From positions 49,442 through 113,441 of the forward strand of contig JASHNT010000055.1 of assembly GCA_030041495.1 (NCBI GenBank): DNA of 64,000 bases, in the 5' to 3' direction. The translations under genes were made by a program, and so were the position numbers. Numbering within the stretch: position 1 is the stretch's first letter; every line of letters begins with the position of its first letter. This stretch comes from Bryobacteraceae bacterium (GTDB lineage: Bacteria; Acidobacteriota; Terriglobia; Bryobacterales; Bryobacteraceae). The notes under the pieces were generated by a model. The model saw only the letters and a list, made by a program, of their open reading frames with translations. It was not told the origin of the DNA and did not search any database. Shown here in pieces: positions 16,783-25,191 of the stretch.

Positions 16783-18299
16783 AAGTTTTGCTCCTTGCTG
16801 AATTGGGTGTCGGCCAAAGCGGCCATCCATCGGGACCGGTTGGAGCCGCGCGGCTCCTGTTGCTGATTTTGCGAATCCCCGGAATTTCCGCCGAAACCGC
16901 GCCGATCCGGTTCACTCTGATTCTTGGATTGCCCCGGCGAGGAATCCGCCGACGAGGACTGGCTGGGGGCGGGACTGGTAATCTCGGCGCGAATCCCGGC
17001 GTGCGCAAGCCGGCCGGTGAGGTCGTTCAGGCCTCCGCGCAGCTCCTGCGCAAGGTCCGCGCTGGGCGTCCGGACGGAAAGATGAATGTCGCCCCCCCGT
17101 TCGACGAAGCGCAGATCGATGCCGGTGCTCAAGTCCGCACCCGGAACCCTCACCGTAATGCTGTGTGGCGACCCGGTCAGCGGCGCGGGACCTTCGAGCA
17201 GCGGCTGCATGCGCTCCGCCGCGGGTGTTGCATTGACCGCGACTGCTCCAGGAGCGTCCCCAGGAGACGTTTGTACCGTCGCTGCGGGTGAGGCCGGAGT
17301 GGCGCCGATCGTGAATAGAGTCTCGGCCCGGGCAGCAGTCGATGGCGCTGGTGCGCTGGTATCAGCCGCCGCCGCCGCGGGGGAACCTTTCAAACCGGTC
17401 TGGTCTCCAGGCTGGGACAAAGACTGCGCCGATGTTCCTTGAGCAGCATCCCCGGTGGCAGCGGAAGAACTCTGCGACGGTGTGAGTTTTGCTTCGAACG
17501 CAACCGGATCCGAGGAAGGCGCCGCGTTTGTCGGCACTTCGGCGCCCATTTCGGCCGAGGCCGGCCCATGGCCCGGCGAGTTGCCGCCTTGTGGCGAGAC
17601 GCTTTGCTCGGGGCTCGCTTGGCTCGACTGTTGCGTGGCCTGTGCCGGTGCTCCGGCGGACTCCTCTGCGCCGCCGAAAATCTGCGCCGCGGGCAGATTG
17701 AGCGAAAGCGCGTTAGATAGAGAAGCTGTGTTTCCGGTCGCAGATGCGCCGGTCCGCTTGAAACCGGATGGCACACCAGCGCCGGAACTGGGTGTCGCGG
17801 ATCGTTGTGTCGGGGGAGCGCCCACGCTCAGCGTACCTGGATCGCCTTGCGTGTCGCTCCCTGAGGAGGAAAAGGTTTCGGCCGAACCGCTCAGATCCGG
17901 TGTGTCCGCAGTGATATCCGCCGGCAGGTTCGCCGAGAGATCGATCGGACCTGACGGCCGCGGAACCGGGCTGGCTTGCGGCTCTGGAACGTCCACAGCC
18001 GCGGAATTATTGATCGCTTGCGACGGATCGGCAGCGCCGGAATTCTTGGCGTTCTTGGGCTGCGATGAGCCCTTGGATTGTGCGGCGTCACCCTGCGATT
18101 GCCCGGAGTTGCCCGCCTGGCGCCGGTCGGCGCGAGCTTGCGGCTCCGGCTCGCTTTCCGAATGCTGCTCCATGATCGCGCGAAAATCGCCGGATGTCTG
18201 CGCGGATGATGAACTGCTCGCGGGTCGAGTCCGGTCCGCGGCAACGGACGCAGCGATTGAGCTCGTCGAAGGCGCCATCATTCGCACGGAGGTTGTCAT
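16779..18299 (-). CDS. fliK: Flagellar hook-length control protein FliK
   Basis: A 506-residue, low-complexity protein rich in serine, proline, alanine and glutamine. The conserved C-terminal core includes ITVRVPGADLSTGIDLRFVE, GDIHLSVRTPSADLAQELRG and LAHAGIRAEI, the FliK Flg_hook pattern. FliK measures hook length and signals FlhB, the last gene of this operon. The start is uncertain: the ATG at 18299 lies only about 7 nt downstream of the predicted sigma-54 start site, and a pair of ATGs at 18281/18278 would leave a leader near 25 nt. An ATG at 18341 lies upstream of the promoter and is unlikely. Confidence 0.85.
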   Translation of the reverse strand: MTTSVRMMAPSTSSIAASVAADRTRPASSSSSAQTSGDFRAIMEQHSESEPEPQARADRRQAGNSGQSQGDAAQSKGSSQPKNAKNSGAADPSQAINNSAAVDVPEPQASPVPRPSGPIDLSANLPADITADTPDLSGSAETFSSSGSDTQGDPGTLSVGAPPTQRSATPSSGAGVPSGFKRTGASATGNTASLSNALSLNLPAAQIFGGAEESAGAPAQATQQSSQASPEQSVSPQGGNSPGHGPASAEMGAEVPTNAAPSSDPVAFEAKLTPSQSSSAATGDAAQGTSAQSLSQPGDQTGLKGSPAAAAADTSAPAPSTAARAETLFTIGATPASPAATVQTSPGDAPGAVAVNATPAAERMQPLLEGPAPLTGSPHSITVRVPGADLSTGIDLRFVERGGDIHLSVRTPSADLAQELRGGLNDLTGRLAHAGIRAEITSPAPSQSSSADSSPGQSKNQSEPDRRGFGGNSGDSQNQQQEPRGSNRSRWMAALADTQFSKEQNL

Positions 18300-18316
18300 C
18301 TTGAAGGCGCGGGTAG

Positions 18317-18333
18317 TGCAGGTGACGGGCCAA
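18317..18333 (-). promoter_or_regulatory. Sigma-54-type -24/-12 promoter for fliK operon
   Basis: The minus strand reads TTGGCCCGTCACCTGCA. GG and GC are exactly 10 nt apart, with TTGGC at -24 and CTGCA at -12 (one mismatch to TTGCA). The predicted start near 18306 is about 7 nt before the fliK ATG at 18299. It is divergent from the flgF promoter in the same gap. Confidence 0.6.
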
Positions 18334-18484
18334 TCCGGCAAATTTGGTTTTCAATGCTTTAGCAAGCGGCGGGCGTCGAATGTCCAGCGCTATCCGTTGG
18401 GTTTCCGACGATCGAACAAACCTAGGCGAATATGTTATATCGCCCATGTTCAAGAAAGTTCGAGGAAAAAAGTTTGCATGAGTT

Positions 18485-18501
18485 TTGGCCGCACGCTTGC
18501 T
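18485..18501 (+). promoter_or_regulatory. Sigma-54-type -24/-12 promoter for flgF operon
   Basis: TTGGCCGCACGCTTGCT matches the sigma-54 consensus at TTGGC and TTGCT, with GG and GC exactly 10 nt apart. The predicted start near 18512 leaves only about 10 nt before the flgF ATG at 18522, which has no Shine-Dalgarno. Confidence 0.7.
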
Positions 18502-18521
18502 CCCCGATTCGCACACGACCT

Positions 18522-19259
18522 ATGGACCAAAGTGCTGTCATGGCCGCGGGCGGTCTGCGGGCGCGCATGCAGGCGCTCGACATGCTCTCCAACAATCTCG
18601 CTAACGCGAATACCACCGGCTTTAAGTTGGACCGCGAGTTCTACAGCCTGTTCGCCGGCGACGCTGAAGGAGCCGATGGCCAAGATCCCGCGCAGTTGCC
18701 CGACGTGAAAGGCCGCTGGACCGATTTTTCCCAAGGTACGCTGACCGTGACCAAAAACCCGCTGGATCTGGCGTTGACCGGTCAGGGATTCTTCGTGGTG
18801 AACGGTCCGTCGGGTCCCTTGTATACGCGCAACGGAGCGTTTCAACTTTCCAGCACCGGTGAGCTGGTCAGCTCCGATGGCTACCCGGTTGCGGGAGCCG
18901 ACGGCACGATTCAGACCATGTCGAACGGAGCCATCGATATTCAGCCGGATGGAACGGTTCAACAAGACGGGCAGGCCATCGGCCAGCTCCGCATCGTGAA
19001 TTTCACTGACCCGGGCGTGCTGTCCAAGATGGGCAACAGCTACTTCGTGAACTCCAACCCCGCCGTGAAGCCCGTGCCTTCGGGCGCGACCGTCGCGCAA
19101 GGCCAATTGGAAGGGTCGAACGTGCAGGTATCGGAGGCCGCGGTCGGGCTGGTCGGCGTGATGCGGCAGACCGAAATGTTGCAGAAGGCGATTCTGACCA
19201 CCGCCGACATGAACAAACAAGCCATTCAGGAAGTCGCCCGCGTGGGCGGCGGAGTCTGA
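18522..19259 (+). CDS. flgF: Flagellar proximal rod protein FlgF
   Basis: A 245-residue rod protein. It has the N-terminal ALDMLSNNLANANTTGFKLD motif, the central NPLDLALTGQGFFVVNG and YTRNGAFQLSSTGELV core, and the C-terminal EGSNVQVSEAAVGLVGVMRQ helix. Length and the following flgG identify FlgF. The ATG at 18522 was chosen because residues before it do not resemble the family and lie within the sigma-54 promoter. First gene of flgF-G-A-H-I-J. Confidence 0.9.
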   Translation: MDQSAVMAAGGLRARMQALDMLSNNLANANTTGFKLDREFYSLFAGDAEGADGQDPAQLPDVKGRWTDFSQGTLTVTKNPLDLALTGQGFFVVNGPSGPLYTRNGAFQLSSTGELVSSDGYPVAGADGTIQTMSNGAIDIQPDGTVQQDGQAIGQLRIVNFTDPGVLSKMGNSYFVNSNPAVKPVPSGATVAQGQLEGSNVQVSEAAVGLVGVMRQTEMLQKAILTTADMNKQAIQEVARVGGGV

Positions 19260-19281
19260 CGCGAGAACCAGGAGATGAGAA

Positions 19282-20073
19282 ATGATTCGAGCCCTATATA
19301 GCGCTGCGAGCGGCATGAATGCGCAGCAATTGAATGTGGACAATATCGCCAATAACCTGGCGAACTCCAACACCGCGGGCTACAAATCGCGGCGCGCGCA
19401 ATTTCAGGACCTGCTGTATCAGAACATGGTCCAGCCGGGCGCGGCGGCCGGCCAATCGACCGTGGTCCCCTCCGGCTTGCAGCTCGGCCTAGGAACGCGT
19501 GCGGCATCCAACGAAATCCTATTCACACAAGGCGAATTCTCGCAAACCAACAATCCGCTGGACGTCGTGATTCAGGGCAACGGCTTCTTCCAGATTCTTC
19601 AGCCCAATGGCACCATCGCTTACACGCGCGCCGGCCAGTTTCAATTGAATTCCACCGGCAACCTGGTGGACGCCAACGGTAACCTGCTTCAGCCCAATAT
19701 CACGCTTCCCACCAACGCGCAGAGCGTCACCATCGCCACGGACGGAACCGTCAGTTACACGCTGCCGAATCAAACCGCGGCGCAGACCGCCGGGCAGATT
19801 CAGCTCGCTACCTTCGCCAATCCGGCCGGCTTGAACAGCCTGGGGCAAAACTACTATCAGCCGACAACCGCGTCGGGCGAACCGATTCTCGGCACACCGG
19901 GCGGGCAGGAAGGAATCGGAACGTTGCTGCAAGGGTACACGGAACAATCCAACGTCAGCGTGGTGAACGAATTCGTGAATCTGATCATCAGCCAGCGCGC
20001 CTATGAGGCCAACTCGAAAGTGGTTAAGGCTGCCGACGAGATGTATCAGGAGATGAACAATCTGACGCGATGA
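19282..20073 (+). CDS. flgG: Flagellar distal rod protein FlgG
   Basis: A 263-residue distal rod subunit. It opens with MIRALYSAASGMNAQQLNVD and NNLANSNTAGYKSRRAQFQD, continues with NPLDVVIQGNGFFQILQPNG, and ends with EFVNLIISQRAYEANSKVV, all typical FlgG. The ATG is preceded by CAGGAGATGAG. Its stop overlaps the flgA start by 4 nt (ATGA). FlgG forms the drive shaft that passes through the P and L rings, whose genes follow. Confidence 0.97.
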   Translation: MIRALYSAASGMNAQQLNVDNIANNLANSNTAGYKSRRAQFQDLLYQNMVQPGAAAGQSTVVPSGLQLGLGTRAASNEILFTQGEFSQTNNPLDVVIQGNGFFQILQPNGTIAYTRAGQFQLNSTGNLVDANGNLLQPNITLPTNAQSVTIATDGTVSYTLPNQTAAQTAGQIQLATFANPAGLNSLGQNYYQPTTASGEPILGTPGGQEGIGTLLQGYTEQSNVSVVNEFVNLIISQRAYEANSKVVKAADEMYQEMNNLTR

Positions 20074-20969
20074 CGCTGCTAATTCCACTGCTCGTGTCCG
20101 CGGGAATTGTGCCGGCCGTTGCCGAGCCCCCGGATTGCCACGCTGTCGACAGCGACTCAGTGATGGCCCGCGACGTGGCCGCGTTGGTTCCGGGATTCGC
20201 GAAATTGCCGGGGGATTTCTTGCTCGGATACGTGGGGTCCTCCGGCACGCCCAAAATCTTCCACGCAGCCGATCTCGAAAACATTGCCAGAAACCGTGGC
20301 GTCGAACTGCACGGACTCCAGGATCTTTGCCTGGAACGCCGGACGTTCGTCGTGCCGGTCGCGAGCATCGCCGGCGCCATGCGGAAAACGCTGGGCGACG
20401 CCCAAATCAATATAGAAATTCTATCGTCGAGCCTGCAGCCGGTTCCCACCGGCGAAGTGGTGTTTCCGAGGAGCGGCGTGCAGCCGGGCACCGGTCCGGA
20501 AGTGACCTGGCGCGGATTTGTTCAGGCCGGAAAAGGCGCGACGTATCCGGTCTCGGCCCGCGCGCGAATCACACTCGAGACCAGCCGCGTGATCGCCGCG
20601 ACGGATTTGCCGGCCGGAAAACCGATTCAGACAAGCCAAATCCGCGTGGAGCCGGTCGAAGACTCGCCCTTTGAGGACCGCTTCGCTCAGACCGCGGAAG
20701 AAACCGTGGGCCTCGTGCCGAAGTCACTCATCGCTAAAGGATCCGCGATCCGCAAGTCACAGGTTGCTCCGCAAATGGACGTCGCCCGAGGCGACATCGT
20801 CCGGGTTGAAGTGCGCCTGCACAACGCGCGTTTGACCCTGGAAGCGCGCGCGGAGACCTCGGGGATGACAGGCGCCACGATTACGGTGCGCAATTTAAGT
20901 AGCGGCCGGGATTTTCAAGCCCAAGTTGCCGGCAAAGATCAAGTGACGGTAAGAGGAGAGAGCGAATGA
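20070..20969 (+). CDS. flgA: P-ring assembly chaperone FlgA
   Basis: A 299-residue periplasmic protein with a signal peptide (LLIPLLVSAGIVPAVAEP). The C-terminal SAF-type domain includes AATDLPAGKPIQTSQIRVEP and GSAIRKSQVAPQMDVARGD, and ends with GRDFQAQVAGKDQV. FlgA is the chaperone for FlgI polymerisation around the rod. It is longer than enteric FlgA (about 220), with the extra part N-terminal. The gene overlaps both flgG and flgH by 4 nt (ATGA on each side), so the three are tightly coupled. Confidence 0.85.
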   Translation: MTLLIPLLVSAGIVPAVAEPPDCHAVDSDSVMARDVAALVPGFAKLPGDFLLGYVGSSGTPKIFHAADLENIARNRGVELHGLQDLCLERRTFVVPVASIAGAMRKTLGDAQINIEILSSSLQPVPTGEVVFPRSGVQPGTGPEVTWRGFVQAGKGATYPVSARARITLETSRVIAATDLPAGKPIQTSQIRVEPVEDSPFEDRFAQTAEETVGLVPKSLIAKGSAIRKSQVAPQMDVARGDIVRVEVRLHNARLTLEARAETSGMTGATITVRNLSSGRDFQAQVAGKDQVTVRGESE

Positions 20970-21676
20970 AGCGAGTGATTGCCGCATTGCTGGTGAGCTT
21001 TACGCTGACGGCGGCGTCCAACGAAGACCCGAACAACAAGAAGAAGACGAAAGAAAAGCCGCCGTCGCCGCTCGATCAATACATCAAGGAAGCTTCTGTC
21101 CCGCAAGCCTCCAACGGGCAGGTTCCAGAGGACGGCTCCATCTGGTTTCCGGCCGCGCGGCTCTCGAATCTTGCCGCCGATCAACGCGCGCGCAACGTTG
21201 ACGATGTCGTCACCATCCTGGTGCAGGAGAGCGCCTCAGCCGTTAGCACCGGGCAATCCAAGACGTCCCGCGCTTCCAGCGCCCAGTCTGCGATCACTTC
21301 GCTCGCCGGACCGAAGGCGGCGACCGGAGCCCTGGCGAATCTGCTCAATTCGAACACCAACACGGCTCTGGACGGCGAGGGCACAACCAGCCGGGAGACC
21401 ACTTTAACCGCTACCATCTCGGCCCGCGTGACGCACGTGTTGGTTAATGGAAACCTGGTGGTCGAAGGCACCAGAAATTTGAACGTGAACTCGGAGAATC
21501 AGGTGATCACGATTCGTGGAGTTATCCGCCCGATTGACCTCGATACCACCAATTCGGTTCCCTCCGCGCGCCTGGCGGACATGGAGCTTCAGGTGAACGG
21601 CAAGGGCATCGTCAACGACGCCATACACAGGCCGAACTTCTTGTACCGCCTGATCTTGGGTCTGTTGCCTTTCTAA
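20966..21676 (+). CDS. flgH: Flagellar L-ring protein FlgH
   Basis: A 236-residue outer-membrane ring protein. Typical FlgH segments are GSIWFPAARLSNLAADQRAR, DDVVTILVQESASA, SARVTHVLVNGNLVVEGTR and NSENQVITIRGVIRP. It has a signal sequence (VIAALLVSFTLTAASNED) but no cysteine, so the lipobox found in most FlgH proteins is missing and it is unlikely to be lipidated. It overlaps flgA by 4 nt and precedes flgI by 9 nt. Confidence 0.93.
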   Translation: MKRVIAALLVSFTLTAASNEDPNNKKKTKEKPPSPLDQYIKEASVPQASNGQVPEDGSIWFPAARLSNLAADQRARNVDDVVTILVQESASAVSTGQSKTSRASSAQSAITSLAGPKAATGALANLLNSNTNTALDGEGTTSRETTLTATISARVTHVLVNGNLVVEGTRNLNVNSENQVITIRGVIRPIDLDTTNSVPSARLADMELQVNGKGIVNDAIHRPNFLYRLILGLLPF

Positions 21677-21685
21677 GAGAGCCTA

Positions 21686-22801
21686 ATGCGAAATTGTTTG
21701 CCGCTACTTTTGCTCTGCGCCGGGCTTGCTCCCGCTCAGGAGATCCCCAAAGAGAATCTCACGGCGCGCCTGAAAGAGCTGGTGTCGATCGAAGGCGTCC
21801 GCGACAACCAGTTGATCGGCTACGGACTGGTAGTGGGACTCAACAGTACCGGCGACCACCAGACTACCTACTTCTCCGCTCAGAGCTTGGCGAACATGCT
21901 GCAGCAAATGGGGGTCTCGGTGAATCCCGGGCTTTTGCTGGTCAAGGACACGGCGGCCGTAATGGTGACGGCTACCCTGCCGCCCTTCGCGCAGCCCGGG
22001 ATGCACATCGATGCAACTGCCTCCGCCATCGGCGACGCACAAAACCTTCAAGGGGGCACCTTGATATTGACCAGCTTGAAAGGCGTCGACGGCCAGGTAT
22101 ACGCGTTGGCGCAAGGAGCCGTGGTTACGGGTGGCTTTGGAGCTGGCAGGGCCGGCAACACGGAGGTGGTCAATCACCCTACCGTCGGCAGGGTTCCAGC
22201 CGGAGCCAACGTGGAGCGTGCCGCACCCTCCATCACTCCCAAGGGCACCATTCGCCTGCAACTGCGCGAACCGGATTTCACCACCGCGCTGCGGATCAGC
22301 CGCGCAATCAATACGCGGTTCCCCGGCACGGGGAAACCGTTGGCCGTGCCTGAGAACTCCGCCACCATCGGGATTACCGTTCCGCCGGATTATTCCACGC
22401 GCATGGTGGAATTCATGGCCGACCTCGAAGACCTCCAAGTCCAGACCGACCGGCCCGCTCGAGTGGTCATCAATGAACGCACCGGGACCATTGTCATGGG
22501 CAAGGAGGTGCGCGTTTCGCCCGTCGCCATCATGCATGGCAAGCTGACAGTGGAAATCCAGACCACTCCGGAGGTGTCGCAGCCTAACCCACTCTCGCAA
22601 GGGCAGACCGTGGTCGTTCCGCAAACCAACGTGAACGCGAAGGAAGAAAAATCGAAAAGCCTCGTGCTGCAACAAGGCGCGACGGTGGAGGAATTGGTGC
22701 ACGCCCTGGGCGCGATCGGTTCCACTCCGCGCGACGTAATCGCCATCCTCGAAAGCCTCCGCGCCGCAGGCGCTCTGGAAGCGGACCTCGAGGTGATTTG
22801 A
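21686..22801 (+). CDS. flgI: Flagellar P-ring protein FlgI
   Basis: A 371-residue periplasmic ring protein. The signal peptide (CLPLLLLCAGLAPAQ) is followed by LKELVSIEGVRDNQLIGYGL, the FlgI signature. VNPTGGFGAGR-like sequence appears as VVTGGFGAGRAGN, and the C-terminus carries VVPQTNVNAKEEK and VEELVHALGAIGSTPRDVIA. It forms the ring in the peptidoglycan layer with help from FlgA. Presence of both FlgI and FlgH shows a diderm cell envelope. Confidence 0.97.
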   Translation: MRNCLPLLLLCAGLAPAQEIPKENLTARLKELVSIEGVRDNQLIGYGLVVGLNSTGDHQTTYFSAQSLANMLQQMGVSVNPGLLLVKDTAAVMVTATLPPFAQPGMHIDATASAIGDAQNLQGGTLILTSLKGVDGQVYALAQGAVVTGGFGAGRAGNTEVVNHPTVGRVPAGANVERAAPSITPKGTIRLQLREPDFTTALRISRAINTRFPGTGKPLAVPENSATIGITVPPDYSTRMVEFMADLEDLQVQTDRPARVVINERTGTIVMGKEVRVSPVAIMHGKLTVEIQTTPEVSQPNPLSQGQTVVVPQTNVNAKEEKSKSLVLQQGATVEELVHALGAIGSTPRDVIAILESLRAAGALEADLEVI

Positions 22802-22816
22802 TCCGGGGACAATGAA

Positions 22817-23191
22817 GTGAGCCCGATTACTCCCGTCTTGACGTCCGGAATCACCCTGAAACCGCAGTCCGACTCCGACTCCGGCCGGGACCCTGCAAAA
22901 ATCCGCGACGCGGCGGTGCAATTCGAGAGCCTGCTCATCGCGCAAGTCTTCAAGACCATCCATGAGGATGAAGGAGGGTGGCTCGGGACCGGCGACGATC
23001 AATCCGCAGGCACAGCCATGGGAATGGCGGATGAGTACCTGGCGCAGTCCATTTCCAAGCGCGGTGGCCTAGGTCTGGCGAAGATGATTGCGCGCCAGTT
23101 GGACCCCAGCGAAGGCGCTAGCAGCTCCAGTCCCGGGACTGCGTCTCCGCCGCAACAGAGCTCTGCCGGTACCTCGCGTACGGATCCTTGA
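22817..23191 (+). CDS. flgJ: Rod-binding protein FlgJ (N-terminal domain only)
   Basis: A 124-residue protein consisting of the FlgJ rod-binding domain: IRDAAVQFESLLIAQVFKTI followed by GTAMGMADEYLAQSISKRGGLGLA. It lacks the C-terminal peptidoglycan hydrolase domain of enteric FlgJ; a separate lytic transglycosylase encoded at 47517-48224 may supply that activity. It starts with GTG 15 nt after flgI. Its 3' end overlaps the convergent fliS by 74 nt. Confidence 0.85.
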   Translation: MSPITPVLTSGITLKPQSDSDSGRDPAKIRDAAVQFESLLIAQVFKTIHEDEGGWLGTGDDQSAGTAMGMADEYLAQSISKRGGLGLAKMIARQLDPSEGASSSSPGTASPPQQSSAGTSRTDP

Positions 23192-23657
23192 CGGGAACCG
23201 GCGAATCCTGGCGCGGCTCCTGTTCTTCGGGCGCGGCTTGCGCCGTTCCGCACATCTGCTCCTTGACTTCCCGCCACGCTACCACCAGCGTGGAGAGCAC
23301 GGAGAGCGCTTCCTCAAAGGCAGCTTCGGATTCCTGCGCGTGTCCGGCAATCATGCGCTTCAAGCAATAGCGGTACAGGCCAGCCAATGTGTGAGTGAAA
23401 GGCGCGTTGACGGAGTGGTCCAGCGCGAGCAGCAGTTCCTCCACAGCCTCCTCAGCCTTGGTGACTGCACGGGAGCGTGCAAGGCGATCGTGGGTTTTCA
23501 GATAACCGATCGCCGCCTTCAGGTTGTCGATCGCCACGTCATACAGCATGTTCACGAGCTCCATCGGATGGGCCGAACGAATCCGGTTCTCGATGTACTC
23601 GCGTTGCAGACGCTGGCGGGTTTCCGTGTCCATCATCCTGTTCATTCGCTGTTGCAT
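23118..23657 (-). CDS. fliS: Flagellin export chaperone FliS
   Basis: Up to 179 residues. REYIENRIRSAHPMELVNML and YDVAIDNLKAAIGYLKTHDR are the FliS signature, and LAGLYRYCLKRMIAGHAQE matches the third helix region. FliS binds the flagellin C-terminus to prevent premature polymerisation. The start is uncertain: the ATG at 23633 gives a family-typical length, while ATGs at 23657 and 23645 are also open and none has a good Shine-Dalgarno. It is a single gene on the minus strand between two plus-strand operons, far from fliC and fliD. A C-terminal tail of about 40 polar residues is extra. Confidence 0.88.
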   Translation of the reverse strand: MQQRMNRMMDTETRQRLQREYIENRIRSAHPMELVNMLYDVAIDNLKAAIGYLKTHDRLARSRAVTKAEEAVEELLLALDHSVNAPFTHTLAGLYRYCLKRMIAGHAQESEAAFEEALSVLSTLVVAWREVKEQMCGTAQAAPEEQEPRQDSPVPVKDPYARYRQSSVAAETQSRDWSC

Positions 23658-23722
23658 ATCGCGAATCGCGGCACGGAATAGAGCCTACTTTTGAGCTAAG
23701 CGCAAATAACTCAGTATGGTAC

Positions 23723-23750
23723 TAAAGCTGTGCGTCTAACCCTCCGATAA
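23723..23750 (+). promoter_or_regulatory. Sigma-28-like promoter before regulator-flhA operon
   Basis: TAAA at 23723-23726 and CCGATAA at 23744-23750 match the FliA consensus (TAAA-N15-GCCGATAA), but with 17 instead of 16 nt before CCGATAA. The predicted start leaves a leader near 60 nt before the regulator ATG. Confidence 0.45.
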
Positions 23751-23780
23751 TTCAGGAGTAAGCATTTAATCTATGCCTAT

Positions 23781-23806
23781 CGGCTCGCGGAGGGAGCCGG
23801 CTTTTT
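23781..23806 (+). terminator. Terminator-like hairpin in the regulator leader
   Basis: CGGCTC (23781-23786) pairs with GAGCCG (23794-23799) around a 7-nt loop, followed by GCTTTTT. It lies between the sigma-28-like site and the ribosome-binding site TTGGAGG of the regulator gene, so it could act as an attenuator of the regulator-flhA-fliA operon or as a plain terminator of upstream read-through. Confidence 0.4.
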
Positions 23807-23817
23807 GTTGGAGGACT

Positions 23818-25182
23818 ATGGCAAGGATTCTATGGCTGCGATCTGCCGGTCGCAGCGAAGAGATTGAACAAATTGGACAAACCCTGGCGGCCGAGGTGGT
23901 AGTCGCTTGCGGAGCCGCTTGCGCATGGCAGGATTATTTAGCCCACGCGCAGGCGCTGGTGGTTGAGCTCCCGCTGCCGCCTGAGATGGTCCAAGAAGCC
24001 CTCATGGCTGCCTCCCACTCCCCGATTCCGGTACCAGTAGTTTTATACGATTTGGAATCTAGCTTCGACGAGAGCCTGATCGGCCCTCCAATTGTTGCTT
24101 TCCAGCACTTCACGGAGGCTTTGACGGTAAGCCAGTTTGCGACTCTGCTGGAAGCCAAGCTGGAACGGGCGGCTGCTTTGCGCACCAAGGCGTCGCAAAC
24201 GAAGGAGCCGTGGCGCGAACTGTTGATCGGCGAGAGCCAGGTCATGCGATCGCTTCACGCCATGATCCGGCTGGCCGGCCCACGGCGCTCGGCGGTGTTA
24301 ATCACCGGCGAATCGGGAACCGGCAAGGAGATGGTGGCTCGCGCGATTCACATGGCCAGCGCACGCGCAGCCAATATCGTCCCGGTGAACTGCGCCGCGA
24401 TCCCGGAGAATCTGGTGGAAAGTGAACTGTTCGGGCATGTGCGCGGAGCCTTCACCGGCGCCGTCGCCGACCGCGCCGGACGCTTTGAACAGGCCCATCG
24501 GGGGACTATTTTCCTGGATGAAATCGGAGAAATTCCCCTGGAAATGCAGCCCAAGCTGCTGCGCGTGCTGCAGGAGCGCGAAATTCACCGCGTGGGCAGT
24601 TCCACATCGATCCAGGTGGACGCGCGCGTCATCGCCGCATCGAACCGCGACTTGGAGCAAGCCGTCGCCGACAAGGTGTTCCGCGAGGATCTGCTGTATC
24701 GCCTGAACGTCGTGCCGATTGTAGTGCCGCCGCTGCGTGCGCGCAAGAACGACATTCCTCTGCTGGCCGATCACTTCCTCGAGAAGGTTTGCACTCGCGA
24801 GGGATTGGCCGCCAAGACCCTGTCGAGCGACGCCCTGCGCCGCCTGTGCGACTACGACTGGCCGGGCAATGTTCGCCAACTGGAACACGCCATTGAGATG
24901 GCGGTGACTCTTTCCGGTGAACGCGCCCGCCTCTACTCCGGCGATATCCAGTTGCCTGCGGGACGAAGTCTGATCTCGGCTCGCCCTCCCGGCATTCCCG
25001 CCGGAGAAGGCGCAAGCCGCAGTGAGCTGAACCTGGAACAAACGGTCGGACGGGTGGAGCAGCTCCTGATCCAGGAAGCCTTGCAGCACCATGGCGGAAA
25101 CAAAGCCAAGGCGGCCAGCGCGCTGGGGATTCCGCGCACCACCCTGCTGTACAAGTTACGCAACACCGCGGCTATGGCTTAA
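23818..25182 (+). CDS. Sigma-54 enhancer-binding flagellar regulator (FlrC/FleQ-like)
   Basis: A 454-residue activator. Residues 1-115 look like a degenerate receiver domain: ALVVELPLP places a glutamate (E50) where the phospho-accepting aspartate normally sits. The AAA+ domain has Walker A GESGTGKE (163-170), the sigma-54 contact loop GAFTGA (210-215), Walker [13 protein letters not shown] and the arginine-finger region. The C-terminal Fis-type HTH is [20 protein letters not shown]. The start at ATG 23818 follows TTGGAGG; an ATG at 23773 is upstream of the hairpin and less likely. It heads the operon with flhA, flhF, fliA, fliN, flgM, flgK and flgL. It probably activates the sigma-54 promoters found at fliK, flgF, flgB and the epimerase gene. 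Confidence 0.9.
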   Translation: MARILWLRSAGRSEEIEQIGQTLAAEVVVACGAACAWQDYLAHAQALVVELPLPPEMVQEALMAASHSPIPVPVVLYDLESSFDESLIGPPIVAFQHFTEALTVSQFATLLEAKLERAAALRTKASQTKEPWRELLIGESQVMRSLHAMIRLAGPRRSAVLITGESGTGKEMVARAIHMASARAANIVPVNCAAIPENLVESELFGHVRGAFTGAVADRAGRFEQAHRGTIFLDEIGEIPLEMQPKLLRVLQEREIHRVGSSTSIQVDARVIAASNRDLEQAVADKVFREDLLYRLNVVPIVVPPLRARKNDIPLLADHFLEKVCTREGLAAKTLSSDALRRLCDYDWPGNVRQLEHAIEMAVTLSGERARLYSGDIQLPAGRSLISARPPGIPAGEGASRSELNLEQTVGRVEQLLIQEALQHHGGNKAKAASALGIPRTTLLYKLRNTAAMA

Positions 25183-25191
25183 GGAATTCCG

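Noticed and set aside
15000..18300. Sequence repetition in flgE and fliK as possible tandem repeats
   Set aside because: Only amino-acid-level low complexity (Ser, Thr, Ala, Gln, Pro); no DNA-level unit repeats.
17455..18708. A 417-residue plus-strand frame antisense to fliK
   Set aside because: Compositional mirror of the low-complexity FliK sequence; it also crosses the divergent promoters.
23660..23700. A sigma-54 site upstream of fliS on the minus strand
   Set aside because: The GG to GC spacing is 11 rather than 10 nt.
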